Below, piece by piece: positions 1-7,931 of a stretch of 64,000 nt of DNA. Position 1 is the stretch's first letter, and each line of letters opens with the position of its first letter. The position numbers and the translations under genes were made by a program. The notes below the pieces were generated by a model. That model was not told the origin of the DNA. It saw nothing but the letters and a program-made list of their open reading frames with translations, and did not search any database. The DNA is from Spirosoma luteum DSM 19990 (GTDB lineage Bacteria > Bacteroidota > Bacteroidia > Cytophagales > Spirosomataceae), in contig NZ_KB893245.1 in assembly GCF_000374065.1 (NCBI RefSeq), positions 744,001 to 808,000 on the forward strand, written 5' to 3'.

Positions 1-1
1 G

Positions 2-322
2 GCAGGTGCTAAAGACGACATAGCCTGGAAAGATATTCAGGCTTCTGCTCAACTGGGTTCCGTCACGACTGGCCGCGTGGGCCAGAAAGCGCCGAACGCC
101 TGGGGTTTGTACGACACGCTGGGCAATGTGTGGGAGTGGGTGCAGGATTATTACAACGAGAAACTCTTTGCCGACCCGTCTCCAACTCGTACCGGAAAAC
201 AGCATGTATTGAAAGGGGCTTCGTTTATGGGTGACGTGAAAAATGCAACCTACATGACCCATGCCGGTGGACCGGGCAACGGATGGGATGTTGGTTTTAG
301 GGTAGTGCTGGAAACGAAATGA
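2..322 (+). CDS. Formylglycine-generating-enzyme (SUMF1/PvdO) domain protein, C-terminal fragment
   Basis: The frame is open from the window edge, so only the last 106 residues are seen. They hold the usual end of an FGE-sulfatase domain: the block NVWEWVQDYY, then a modified GGSF-like segment (LKGASF), and the terminal GFRVV. The family includes oxidases that make formylglycine in sulfatases and many non-catalytic or differently specialised relatives. In Bacteroidota such proteins are often secreted and sit beside sulfatases or DUF1080 proteins, as here. The catalytic cysteines of true FGE would lie upstream or are not visible in this part, so enzymatic activity cannot be judged. The next gene starts 7 bases downstream, which suggests co-transcription. 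Confidence 0.85.
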   Translation, partial: AGAKDDIAWKDIQASAQLGSVTTGRVGQKAPNAWGLYDTLGNVWEWVQDYYNEKLFADPSPTRTGKQHVLKGASFMGDVKNATYMTHAGGPGNGWDVGFRVVLETK

Positions 323-329
323 TATAATA

Positions 330-1028
330 ATGCACCCAAAAGATTTATTGACGCTCTTACTGCTCACGTTATCGCTGCATACGGCTTACGCCCAGATTGG
401 CAAAATTCCGGCTGGATTCACACCCATTTTTACCGGGCAAGACCTGAAAGGATGGCACACCAGCAGGACTTCGCACCAGGGAACGACGGGTAATTTCTTC
501 GTAGAAAAGGGAGCCATTACACTGAAGCAACACCCATACGGCCAGGGTGGCATTTTGCTGACCGACAAAAAATACGGCAATTTTGAACTGTACCTGGAGG
601 CTAAAGTGGCCTCTTTCTGCAACGGAGGGATCTTCATCCGCTCGACCGAAAGTGGGGCAGCGTATCAGATTGAACTGGCTATGCCCGGCTCACTGGGAGA
701 CCTGCTGGGCGAGCGGATGAAGGTGAGCAAAGGGGCGCATGCTGCCGCCATTGCCAGCGTCTGGAAGCCCGGCGACTGGAACGCGTTCCGTATTCGCATG
801 GAAGGGGATATTCCCACCATCAGCCTATGGGTAAACGATGAACCGATGTGGACCGTTACCGAGCCGGTCAATGACTTTGTGGCCGGTGAAACAACCGGCA
901 TGATTGGGTTGCAGGCCCACTGGTCGGCGGTGTATTCCGAAGCAGCCAACGCCTTTAACATGGCTAATTCCTGGAAACCCGGTGCCGCTCACCGCTTTCG
1001 CAATATTGCCATCAGGGAGTTAAAATAA
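330..1028 (+). CDS. Secreted DUF1080 (3-keto-disaccharide hydrolase-type) protein
   Basis: The 232-residue product has an N-terminal signal peptide (hydrophobic LLTLLLLTLSL, probable cleavage after TAYA near residue 21) followed by a single DUF1080 domain, a concanavalin-like beta-sandwich. The opening FTPIFTGQDLKGWH is the usual start of this domain. Members characterised in Bacteroidota cleave 3-keto-glycosides made by periplasmic glucoside 3-dehydrogenases; many others are annotated only as DUF1080. It follows the FGE-like gene by 7 bases and probably shares its transcript. The ATG at 330 lies in a TA-rich stretch without a Shine-Dalgarno site. The family assignment is firm; the substrate is unknown. 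Confidence 0.9.
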   Translation: MHPKDLLTLLLLTLSLHTAYAQIGKIPAGFTPIFTGQDLKGWHTSRTSHQGTTGNFFVEKGAITLKQHPYGQGGILLTDKKYGNFELYLEAKVASFCNGGIFIRSTESGAAYQIELAMPGSLGDLLGERMKVSKGAHAAAIASVWKPGDWNAFRIRMEGDIPTISLWVNDEPMWTVTEPVNDFVAGETTGMIGLQAHWSAVYSEAANAFNMANSWKPGAAHRFRNIAIRELK

Positions 1029-1057
1029 GGGGGAAAGTTAATACGCTCCCTGACCCA

Positions 1058-1678
1058 TCAAAACGCTACGGCCAGTAGTCCCGGTCCCGTTCGGAAACAG
1101 CGGATTTCCAGCCGTTCTTCATGGTTGGGTAAGCGTACATGGCCTACCAGTTCCTCCGCATCGTCGGCAAAGGGTTCAACGTGCAGGTGCTCCCGAAAGG
1201 TGAGCTGGCGTTTGCCGTATAATTTATACAGGGCTTCTTTGGCGCACCAGTAAATAGCCAGTCGATGCGGGTCATTGGCCGCGTGAGTAATTTCGTTGGC
1301 CGATAAAACACGCGGCACTACCCGCCTGAATTGCTCCCGAATCGGCTCGATATCAATGCCAACCGGCCTTGATTTATGCAGGATAGCCGCTGCCCAGCCA
1401 CTCGTATGCGAGAGGGATATATGCCAGTGAGAGTCAATCAAAAATGGTTTTCCGAATTCGTCTTTTTGAAGCCCCTGGTACCTGGCGCCCTGTTCTACAA
1501 TCAGTTTTCGGATAGCCACCCGACAGGCCAGCCATTCAACCCGCTGTGCCGGATGAGTTATCATGGCCAGTTCTTCCTGCTCCGTATTGGTCAAGGGTAA
1601 ACCAGCCCAAAGTGTCGGCTCATCATCGGTAATTGACTGGAGTATGGCTACACAGTCCTCATTTAGTTGCAATGTCAC
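1058..1678 (-). CDS. 4'-phosphopantetheinyl transferase superfamily protein
   Basis: This 206-residue protein should move phosphopantetheine from coenzyme A to an acyl- or peptidyl-carrier protein. The Sfp/AcpT-type motifs are visible: the SLSHT segment near residues 89-93, VGIDIE at 106-111 (Mg-binding D109 and E111) and WCAKEALYK at 144-152. The length fits the compact Bacteroidota form. The start is a GTG at 1678; a later ATG would remove about 38 residues. It is divergent from the WD40 gene, and no carrier-protein cluster lies nearby, so the partner is unknown. A holo-ACP synthase role is plausible but not shown. Confidence 0.9.
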   Translation of the reverse strand: MTLQLNEDCVAILQSITDDEPTLWAGLPLTNTEQEELAMITHPAQRVEWLACRVAIRKLIVEQGARYQGLQKDEFGKPFLIDSHWHISLSHTSGWAAAILHKSRPVGIDIEPIREQFRRVVPRVLSANEITHAANDPHRLAIYWCAKEALYKLYGKRQLTFREHLHVEPFADDAEELVGHVRLPNHEERLEIRCFRTGPGLLAVAF

Positions 1679-1755
1679 AACTCAAAAGTCGGAAGACGTG
1701 CGACAAAAAGAAAGGTTTAACGACCTTTGATTGTCAACTTATTCGTTTGAATGCT

Positions 1756-2652
1756 GTGGTGGTAGAAAAAATAGACACATTTGGCGGGCATCGCGACCCG
1801 GTTTACACCCTCGAAAACAGTGCTGTATCGGACCAGTTTTTCTCGGCCGGGGGCGATGGACAGGTAGTACGGTGGCGACTGGAACGGCCTGATTTGGGAG
1901 AATTGGTAGCCACGGTACCGGCATCGGTGTACGCCCTGGCTATGCACCCGACCAGTGGATTGCTATGGGTTGGGCAAAACTTCGCTGGTATTCACCTGAT
2001 TGATTCCGATAAAAAACAGGAGGTGTCCTCCCTTCAATTAACGTCGGCTGCCATCTTTGACATAAAGTTTTATAAAAACGACGCTTTTCTGGCACTCTCG
2101 GATGGGGTTGTGGTTGTGGTTGATGCTGACCAGTTAGTAGCCCGGAAGCATCTGAAGGCAACTGACCAGTCGGCGCGGTGTATAGCAATCAACCCGGTTG
2201 AGCGGGAGTTCGCCGTGGGGTACAGCGATCATACCATCCGCATTTTTGACTTGCTGACATACGCCCTCAAGCAGGTTATTTCAGGGCATTCAAATTCGGT
2301 TTTTACGGTTGCCTACTCGCCCGATTTTCGCTATCTGCTCACCGCCGGGCGCGACGCTCACCTTACCATTTGGGACGTGGAAAAAAACTATGCACTGCAC
2401 CAGGACATCGTAGCGCATATGTTTGCCATCAATCACCTGGCGTTCAGTCCGGATGGTAGTCTGCTGGCTACGGCCAGCATGGACAAATCCATCAAAATCT
2501 GGGATGCCGAAACGTTTCGATTATTGAAAGTGGTGGATCGGGCGCGTCATGCCGGGCATGGTACATCCGTCAATAAGCTACTCTGGACGGCCCCCCGTCA
2601 GCTTCTCTCTGCCAGTGATGATCGGACAATTTCGGTGTGGAAATTGTCCTGA
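1756..2652 (+). CDS. WD40 repeat protein
   Basis: The product is almost entirely WD40 blades. Clear repeats begin GHRDPVYTL, GHSNSVFTVAYSPD, AHMFAINHLAFSPD and GHGTSVNKLLW, each ending in a WD/WK-type strand (TIWDVE, KIWDAE, SVWKLS). There are about six to seven blades, enough for one propeller of about 298 residues. No signal peptide is present, so a cytoplasmic scaffold is likely. The frame is open further upstream (ATG at 1672, TTG at 1747), but those residues look non-repetitive and would overlap the divergent transferase gene; GTG 1756 or 1759 gives the start expected for this family. The partner is unknown. Confidence 0.8.
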   Translation: MVVEKIDTFGGHRDPVYTLENSAVSDQFFSAGGDGQVVRWRLERPDLGELVATVPASVYALAMHPTSGLLWVGQNFAGIHLIDSDKKQEVSSLQLTSAAIFDIKFYKNDAFLALSDGVVVVVDADQLVARKHLKATDQSARCIAINPVEREFAVGYSDHTIRIFDLLTYALKQVISGHSNSVFTVAYSPDFRYLLTAGRDAHLTIWDVEKNYALHQDIVAHMFAINHLAFSPDGSLLATASMDKSIKIWDAETFRLLKVVDRARHAGHGTSVNKLLWTAPRQLLSASDDRTISVWKLS

Positions 2653-2771
2653 CAAACCGTGGTTACATACGAATACTCTATTTTTTGGCCTATTTTTTGT
2701 AAATTCCATAGAATGGCTGTTAATTTCACCCTTATCTGACGAATAGTAACTACTCTAATTCAAGCGCACCG

Positions 2772-3695
2772 ATGAAAATTACGCCCATAGAAATCCGGCA
2801 ACACACATTCGAGAAGGGGTTGCGCGGCTATAAACCAGACGATGTTGACGCATTTCTCGTTTCGCTTTCGCAGGAGTGGGAGCGTGTAACGAACGACCAT
2901 AAAATGCTGAAAATGCAGCTTGAACTAGCCGAAAAAGAGCTGGGGAAGCTGAAAGAATTTGAAATGACGCTGTTTCGTACCCTCAAAACAGCCGAGGACA
3001 ACAGCGTACAAATAACGGAGCAGGCCAACAAAGCCAGTGAAGGCTATATCAATGAAGCCAAACAAAAAGCCGATGAGATTCTGGCGGATGCCCGTAAGCG
3101 CACGGCCCTAATGGTAAAAGATGCTGAAAATCAGTCTCGCTTTTTGAAAGATAATATCCTCAATGACCTAAAATCGCTGGAACATGATTTTAAAGCGTTG
3201 GAAGGATACAAGGAAAATCTGGCCGTTCAGATTCGGGCTTTAGCCAGCAATGCAGTGGATAGTGTTGATCGGTTTGAGAAGAAGTTTGCCAAACAAAATC
3301 TGAAAGGGAAGATAGATGAAGTTACTACGCAGATTGAAGAGGACCGAAAAAGAGAGAACGAAGCAATAGAAAACCAGGTACCGGCAGGTGACCCCCAGGA
3401 GCCGGAGACGCCTACCAGCAACGCGACCGATCTGCCTGAACTGATTGACCGGACAGAAGCTGTTCCTGAAGCGCTTCCGCTTGACAAGGATATGATGGAT
3501 AAACTGGAGGAGAGTGTTCATATCGCTGAACAGGAACTAGCTGAGCCAACATCCATAGAAACGCCCGTTGAGGAACAAACAGAGCCCGAACTTACTCCCG
3601 TCGATGAAGCGTTGCCAGCGGCTGAGCCGGTCAATGAAGAGGTGGCTCAGGAGGTAAAGCCTAAAAAAGGCGGTTCATTCTTTGACCAGATCTAA
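2772..3695 (+). CDS. DivIVA domain-containing coiled-coil protein
   Basis: Residues 1-35 match the DivIVA N-terminal domain, with GLRGYKPDDVDAFL in the position of the membrane-binding RGYDxxEVDxFL motif. Residues of about 36-200 are heptad-rich coiled coil. The tail from about 205 is acidic and proline-rich, and the C-terminus ends GGSFFDQI. DivIVA proteins of Firmicutes and Actinobacteria mark poles and septa; the role in Bacteroidota is not established. The upstream gap has two AT-rich TATTTTTTG stretches close to, but not exactly, the Bacteroidota -7 consensus. folB follows 31 bases downstream and may be co-transcribed. Confidence 0.85.
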   Translation: MKITPIEIRQHTFEKGLRGYKPDDVDAFLVSLSQEWERVTNDHKMLKMQLELAEKELGKLKEFEMTLFRTLKTAEDNSVQITEQANKASEGYINEAKQKADEILADARKRTALMVKDAENQSRFLKDNILNDLKSLEHDFKALEGYKENLAVQIRALASNAVDSVDRFEKKFAKQNLKGKIDEVTTQIEEDRKRENEAIENQVPAGDPQEPETPTSNATDLPELIDRTEAVPEALPLDKDMMDKLEESVHIAEQELAEPTSIETPVEEQTEPELTPVDEALPAAEPVNEEVAQEVKPKKGGSFFDQI

Positions 3696-3726
3696 CGAAC
3701 AGGGGTAATTACGTACCGCCCTACCT

Positions 3727-4077
3727 ATGGGAACAATTGCGCTGGAAGGACTCGAATTCTTCTCCTATCACGGTTTTTACGATGAGGAACAGAAAATAGG
3801 CAATAAGTATTCCGTCGACATAATCGTTACGGCTGATTTTTCGGAAGCCGCCCGGCGCGACCGCCTGAGTGCTACGGTCAACTACGAAGATTTGTATAAG
3901 ATTACGCTGGGAGTGATGAAACAACCCGCCCGACTGCTGGAACACATTGCTCACCAAATTATTCAGGAGATAAGAACCAGTTATCCCGATCTGGAGGCTG
4001 TGGAAGTCAGCGTATCCAAATTTAATCCGCCCATCGGTGGTGTTTGTCACCGGGCCAAGATTACGTTGAAGGAGTGA
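3727..4077 (+). CDS. folB: Dihydroneopterin aldolase
   Basis: FolB cleaves 7,8-dihydroneopterin to 6-hydroxymethyl-dihydropterin and glycolaldehyde in folate synthesis. At 116 residues it has the normal family length. Seen are LEFFSYHGFYDEE near residues 9-21 (pterin-pocket region), VNYEDL near 55-60, and VSKFNPPIGG near 98-107 with the conserved active-site lysine. The enzyme is cytoplasmic and normally octameric. No other folate gene is close. Transcription probably ends at the 60-bp palindrome that starts 22 bases after the stop. Confidence 0.95.
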   Translation: MGTIALEGLEFFSYHGFYDEEQKIGNKYSVDIIVTADFSEAARRDRLSATVNYEDLYKITLGVMKQPARLLEHIAHQIIQEIRTSYPDLEAVEVSVSKFNPPIGGVCHRAKITLKE

Positions 4078-4098
4078 GGGGAAAGTTGTAAGTAATAG

Positions 4099-4158
4099 AC
4101 AATCGATAAGTGGCTGACGCATCAAATTAATTTGATGCGTCAGCCACTTATCGATTGT
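4099..4158. terminator. 60-bp perfect palindrome between convergent genes
   Basis: Bases 4099-4128 and 4129-4158 are exact reverse complements, giving 30-bp arms with no spacer and an AATTAATT centre. It lies between the stops of folB (+) and the ytxJ-like gene (-). A bidirectional transcription terminator is the likely function. As DNA it could also form a cruciform. Confidence 0.7.
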
Positions 4159-4179
4159 ACGACCTGATGTTTTCTGTAT

Positions 4180-4509
4180 CTACACCGCTTGTTGTAATCC
4201 GGCGAATGAAATGGCCATGTGCGAGGCATCATAAACGCACTCTCCGTTCCGAATCAATAATACCTGCGGAGATTCGTGTTCTACGCCAAAAACGGTTTCA
4301 ATCTTGTTCGATATTGGTTTGTAGGCCAATAAATCGAGGTAGTATGGTTTTACGCCTAAATGGTCGTTCCAGTTGCGTTCCATGCGGCTAAGGGCCATAT
4401 GGCTGATCGAACAACTGGTGCTGTGTTTAAAAATCAAAACCGGACTCCTGTTCGATTCTTCTTTGATAAGATCAAGTTGGTCGTCGGTTGTTAGTTTGTT
4501 CCAATTCAT
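4180..4509 (-). CDS. YtxJ-like bacillithiol-system thioredoxin-fold protein
   Basis: The 109-residue product matches the YtxJ (DUF2847) family: a thioredoxin-like fold with one active cysteine in the segment FKHSTSCSIS (Cys33) and no CxxC. Family members are predicted monothiol bacilliredoxins that remove bacillithiol from proteins. ATG 4509 is preferred; a GTG three codons upstream is also possible. It is a single gene, convergent with folB. The fold and family are firm; the reaction is inferred from the family. Confidence 0.85.
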   Translation of the reverse strand: MNWNKLTTDDQLDLIKEESNRSPVLIFKHSTSCSISHMALSRMERNWNDHLGVKPYYLDLLAYKPISNKIETVFGVEHESPQVLLIRNGECVYDASHMAISFAGLQQAV

Positions 4510-4570
4510 TGTGTCCACACGCTAGCTGTATTCTGTAGACGTAAAATTAGTTTTACGGTCAAAAAGTTCG

Positions 4571-4879
4571 CTAATTTTTAGGCGTATACCGCAGCTTCTC
4601 GGCCATCGCCGGCGATATCGCTTCTGAATAAGGCCCGTAGGCATCGACCAAAACACCCTTATGGCCATTTCTGGTCTCTATAGCATACAGTACCGATTCG
4701 TCGGATGGGTTGGTCATGCCTTCAAATCGGTACACATCAACGATATCAAAGTCGGCGGGGCGCAGTTCGATGTTGTCGGGCTGGCAGTGCAGGCAATCCG
4801 GTTTAAGGTTATAATCCTGGGTGTACCCTTCTCTTTTCAGGCCTTCCAGTGCTTCAGTTAGGGTATCGTACGCTTTCAT
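4571..4879 (-). CDS. Conserved hypothetical protein (small family often mislabelled PRPP synthetase)
   Basis: This 102-residue soluble protein has a CxxC pair (Cys29 and Cys32, CLHC) followed by alternating strands. Similar small Bacteroidota proteins are often named phosphoribosylpyrophosphate synthetase, but the length (true enzymes are about 310 residues) and the lack of a PRPP-binding loop rule that activity out. Segments such as DFDIVDVYRFEG and VLYAIETRNGHKGVLVDAYG suggest a small beta-rich domain. It has no signal peptide and no clear partner, and it is divergent from waaA. Real gene; function unknown. Confidence 0.8.
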   Translation of the reverse strand: MKAYDTLTEALEGLKREGYTQDYNLKPDCLHCQPDNIELRPADFDIVDVYRFEGMTNPSDESVLYAIETRNGHKGVLVDAYGPYSEAISPAMAEKLRYTPKN

Positions 4880-4905
4880 GAACGGGGGATTTGACTTTGT
4901 GTTTG

Positions 4906-4913
4906 TAGCTTTG
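4906..4913 (+). promoter_or_regulatory. Candidate Bacteroidota -7 promoter element for waaA
   Basis: The octamer TAGCTTTG matches the Bacteroidota -7 consensus TAnnTTTG and lies 26 bases before the TTG start of waaA. No -33 TTTG is found at the usual spacing (one lies 12 bases upstream), so the call rests on the -7 box and position. Confidence 0.4.
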
Positions 4914-4938
4914 TTGGTATAACCAACCGCACAACCGC

Positions 4939-6189
4939 TTGTTTCCGGGACTTTATAACATAGGTATCTTTATTTTTCAGGCCCTGGCGAGGGTGGCGGC
5001 TCCCTTCAACTCCAAAGCCCGCAAATGGGTGGCCGGAAGGCAGGATTGGGCCGATAGGCTACGGTATCAGCTTACGGCCAATCAACGGCCCATTGCCTGG
5101 TTTCACGCGGCTTCCCTGGGCGAATTTGAGCAGGGACGACCCGTCATGGAAGCATTTCGGGCGCAGTACCCAACGCACAAAATCCTGCTTACTTTTTTTT
5201 CTCCTTCGGGCTACGAGGTTCGCAAAGACTACGAGGGGGCCGATTTCGTCCTGTACCTGCCCGCCGATACGCCTGATAATGCCCGGCAGTTCGTTCAGCT
5301 GGTCAACCCGGAAATGGCCTTTTTTGTCAAGTATGAATTTTGGTATAACTACCTGCGCGAATTAAAGGCCGCGCAGGTTCCGGTCGTTTCGTTCTCCGCC
5401 ATCTTCCGTCCAAACCAACTGTTCTTCAAACCCTACGGTACCTTTTACCGGACTATGCTAGGGTACTTTGACCATATCCTGGTACAAAATCAGGAGTCGG
5501 TCAATTTGCTGAAAAGTATAGGAATAACAGCAGTCACATTAGCGGGTGATACGCGTTTCGACCGGGTAGTTCAGGGTGCAGCCGCCCGGAAGGATATTCC
5601 ATTGGCTCAGACTTTCAAAGGGACCGTGCCTTTACTGGTTGTGGGTAGTGCCTGGCCGGAGGATATGGATGTGCTAATTCCTTTCTTAAATACCTTCGAC
5701 CAGCCATTAAAAGCAATTATCGCCCCCCACGAAATTCACGACGCCGAAATCGAAAACTGGCGCAGGCAGTTGAAAAAGCCTTCTGTTCGTTTTTCAGAAG
5801 CTAATGGGCAAGCGGTTTCTGGAGCAAGTTTTCTGTTTATCGACAATGTCGGTATGTTGTCTTCTCTGTACCAATACGGCGGGTTTGCCTACATTGGTGG
5901 CGCATTTAAACAGGGGTTGCACAACATTCTGGAAGCGGCCACTTTCGGAATGCCGCTGTTTCTTGGGCCGGAATACAGCAAATTTCAGGAAGCTGTTGAC
6001 TTGGTTAATGAAGGAGCCGCTTTTCCCGTCAATAACACAACTGAACTGAATGCCCTGTTCAAAAAGCAATACGACAACGCCGAAAAAGCAACCCGTGTCA
6101 GTCGGGAATACGTGCAGCGGAACATTGGTGCAACCGCGAAGGTTATGCAGATAGCAGTTTTACTGCTGAGCGAAAGGGCGAAAGAGTGA
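4939..6189 (+). CDS. waaA: 3-deoxy-D-manno-octulosonic acid (Kdo) transferase
   Basis: WaaA (KdtA) adds Kdo from CMP-Kdo to the lipid A precursor on the inner face of the inner membrane. The 416-residue product starts with a hydrophobic anchor (NIGIFIFQALARVAAPF), then WVAGR and HAASLGEFEQ at 56-65, where Glu62 matches the catalytic base of the GT30 family. Later blocks are KYEFWYNYL, GSAWPED, HNILEAATFGMPL and the GPEYSKFQEA nucleotide-binding region. The start is TTG at 4939; no better ATG is in frame nearby. The stop codon lies inside an inverted repeat whose other arm precedes rsgA. A functional lipid A/LPS layer is implied. Confidence 0.93.
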   Translation: MFPGLYNIGIFIFQALARVAAPFNSKARKWVAGRQDWADRLRYQLTANQRPIAWFHAASLGEFEQGRPVMEAFRAQYPTHKILLTFFSPSGYEVRKDYEGADFVLYLPADTPDNARQFVQLVNPEMAFFVKYEFWYNYLRELKAAQVPVVSFSAIFRPNQLFFKPYGTFYRTMLGYFDHILVQNQESVNLLKSIGITAVTLAGDTRFDRVVQGAAARKDIPLAQTFKGTVPLLVVGSAWPEDMDVLIPFLNTFDQPLKAIIAPHEIHDAEIENWRRQLKKPSVRFSEANGQAVSGASFLFIDNVGMLSSLYQYGGFAYIGGAFKQGLHNILEAATFGMPLFLGPEYSKFQEAVDLVNEGAAFPVNNTTELNALFKKQYDNAEKATRVSREYVQRNIGATAKVMQIAVLLLSERAKE

Positions 6190-6257
6190 AAGATCGAAAA
6201 GTAATGCGCGATTCACTCACTGTCTTTTCGCCCTTTCACTCTTTCGCCCTTTCACTC
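6173..6257. repeat. 20-bp inverted repeat plus 16-bp tandem repeat spanning the waaA end and rsgA leader
   Basis: Bases 6173-6192 (containing the waaA stop TGA at 6187-6189) are the exact reverse complement of 6233-6252. The right side also carries a 16-bp unit twice in tandem (6226-6241 and 6242-6257), which ends two bases before the rsgA start codon. The RNA would fold into a stem between the two genes. Confidence 0.75.
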
Positions 6258-6258
6258 T

Positions 6259-7188
6259 TTGAAAAACAAAGGTTTAATCATTCGCTCCACCGGTTCCTGG
6301 TACGATATTCGTAACGAAGATGGTCATATATACCAGGGTCGGCTAAAGGGAAAATTCAAAATTAAAGGGTTTAAAGTCACTAACCCCATTGCTGTTGGAG
6401 ACCGGGTGTTGTTTGAGGTAGAGGACGAAATTGAGAACACGGCGGTTATCACTGATATCAGTGACCGCGAAAACTACATCATCCGGCAATCGGTTCATAA
6501 AACGGCGCATGGACATATCATTGCCGCCAACCTCGATCAGGCAATTCTGATTGCTACGCTGGCCATGCCCCGCACCTCACTTGGCTTCATTGACCGTTTT
6601 CTGGTCTCAGCCGAATCGTTTCGGATTCTGACAACCATTATCTTCAATAAATCGGATATTCTGAATGAAGAAGGACTAGCGTATCAGCAAGAAATAATGG
6701 ATTTGTACGAGCGGATTGGATACCAGTGCATTTCTACATCGGCCACGGAAGGCGCGGGGGTGGAGGCCTTCGAGCAACTGCTTGATCAAAAAGTTACCCT
6801 GTTATCGGGCCATTCGGGGGTGGGTAAATCGACACTCGTTAATGCTATTGCCCCCGACTTGAACCTCCGTACGAACGAAGTCTCTACGTTTGCAAACAAA
6901 GGCGTTCATACCACTACCTTCGCCGAAATGTTTGAACTGGCCCCCAATACGTACATCATCGACACGCCGGGTATAAAAGAACTGGGTCTGATGAATACGG
7001 CCAAGGAAGAAGTTAGCCATTACTTCCCCGAAATGCGCGACCGCCTGAACCAGTGCCGATTCAACAACTGCCTGCATTATAACGAACCGGGCTGCGCCAT
7101 CAAAGAGGCCGTCGCCGAAGGCGAAATCGCCGAAAGCCGATACATGAGCTATCTTAGCATGATTGAAGGCGGGGACAATAGAAGGTGA
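6259..7188 (+). CDS. rsgA: Ribosome small subunit-dependent GTPase A
   Basis: RsgA is a late 30S assembly factor. The 309-residue protein has the expected order: N-terminal OB-fold (1-75), a circularly permuted GTPase with G4 NKSD (130-133), G1 GHSGVGKST (184-192) and G3 DTPG (235-238), then a zinc finger with Cys266, Cys271 and Cys279. The start is TTG at 6259, giving MKNKGLII, typical of Bacteroidota RsgA. The start abuts a 16-bp tandem repeat, so translation initiation may be affected by the leader structure. Confidence 0.95.
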   Translation: MKNKGLIIRSTGSWYDIRNEDGHIYQGRLKGKFKIKGFKVTNPIAVGDRVLFEVEDEIENTAVITDISDRENYIIRQSVHKTAHGHIIAANLDQAILIATLAMPRTSLGFIDRFLVSAESFRILTTIIFNKSDILNEEGLAYQQEIMDLYERIGYQCISTSATEGAGVEAFEQLLDQKVTLLSGHSGVGKSTLVNAIAPDLNLRTNEVSTFANKGVHTTTFAEMFELAPNTYIIDTPGIKELGLMNTAKEEVSHYFPEMRDRLNQCRFNNCLHYNEPGCAIKEAVAEGEIAESRYMSYLSMIEGGDNRR

Positions 7189-7258
7189 TACTTAGTGAAC
7201 AATGTAGAATGAAAAATGTACAATGGCCGATGCCCTGTTAGGCAGGCTACATTATTCA

Positions 7259-7864
7259 TTACAAAACGCCCTCCTCCGTAAGAATATCAGCTACATTCAG
7301 GGTTACGCCATCAAGGATAGGGACCGTGGCGTCCCAATTGAGTGTGAGCCAGTTTTCGCCCTGAGCGGCAACAAATATTTTCCGGGATTTTGTCGTAATC
7401 CAAATGACGCGTTCCGTACCAAAATCAAGCATAGCCTGCGTTTTTTCGTAGATGTAATCCATCTCTTTAGCCGGAAATTCTGCGGGGTCTATCTTAATAT
7501 CCACTTCAACTACCACCTTTGGGGCCACGTCGAAAAACTTGCCTTTGATCGTTACGTTCTGTTTCTCGTAAATGGCAATATCATTGGACAGGTTATCTCC
7601 TAACCGAATGTGTAAACCGGGTTCGTTGGTCACAACCCAATACGCCTTACGATTGACCTCATTGTAGATGTAACCATGTAAAGCGGACACTATAATAGCC
7701 TGTAAGTCGCTGCAACCCAAGATTTCGCCCGGTGTTTTTCGTTTGGCCAATACGTCTTTGTAGCCCTTACGATATAGGGGCCGCCCGTTGAGGGTTTCAT
7801 AAACCAGATAGGAGGGTATCTGCTGTGGGGCTGCCAGTTCCGGAGTTGATGCATCTGTTACCAT
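7259..7864 (-). CDS. Uma2 family (DUF820) putative PD-(D/E)XK nuclease
   Basis: The 201-residue product belongs to the Uma2/DUF820 family, a PD-(D/E)XK nuclease-like fold common in cyanobacteria and Cytophagales. Core strands and candidate catalytic residues are visible in SNDIAIYE, PKVVVEVDI and the helix KTQAMLDFGTERVIWI. The ATG at 7864 is chosen; an upstream TTG would add 15 unlikely residues. Family members occur in many paralogues, and no biological role is established. It stands alone between rsgA and cbs. Confidence 0.85.
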   Translation of the reverse strand: MVTDASTPELAAPQQIPSYLVYETLNGRPLYRKGYKDVLAKRKTPGEILGCSDLQAIIVSALHGYIYNEVNRKAYWVVTNEPGLHIRLGDNLSNDIAIYEKQNVTIKGKFFDVAPKVVVEVDIKIDPAEFPAKEMDYIYEKTQAMLDFGTERVIWITTKSRKIFVAAQGENWLTLNWDATVPILDGVTLNVADILTEEGVL

Positions 7865-7931
7865 AGCCTTGTTTATCGTTTGATGTAATATACAACAGTA
7901 AAATCGCAATGCACAACGGCTCTGAACTCAA

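Noticed and set aside
7191..7258. AT-rich region with partly repeated AATGTA motifs
   Set aside because: No exact inverted or direct repeat of useful length could be built; treated as ordinary spacer.
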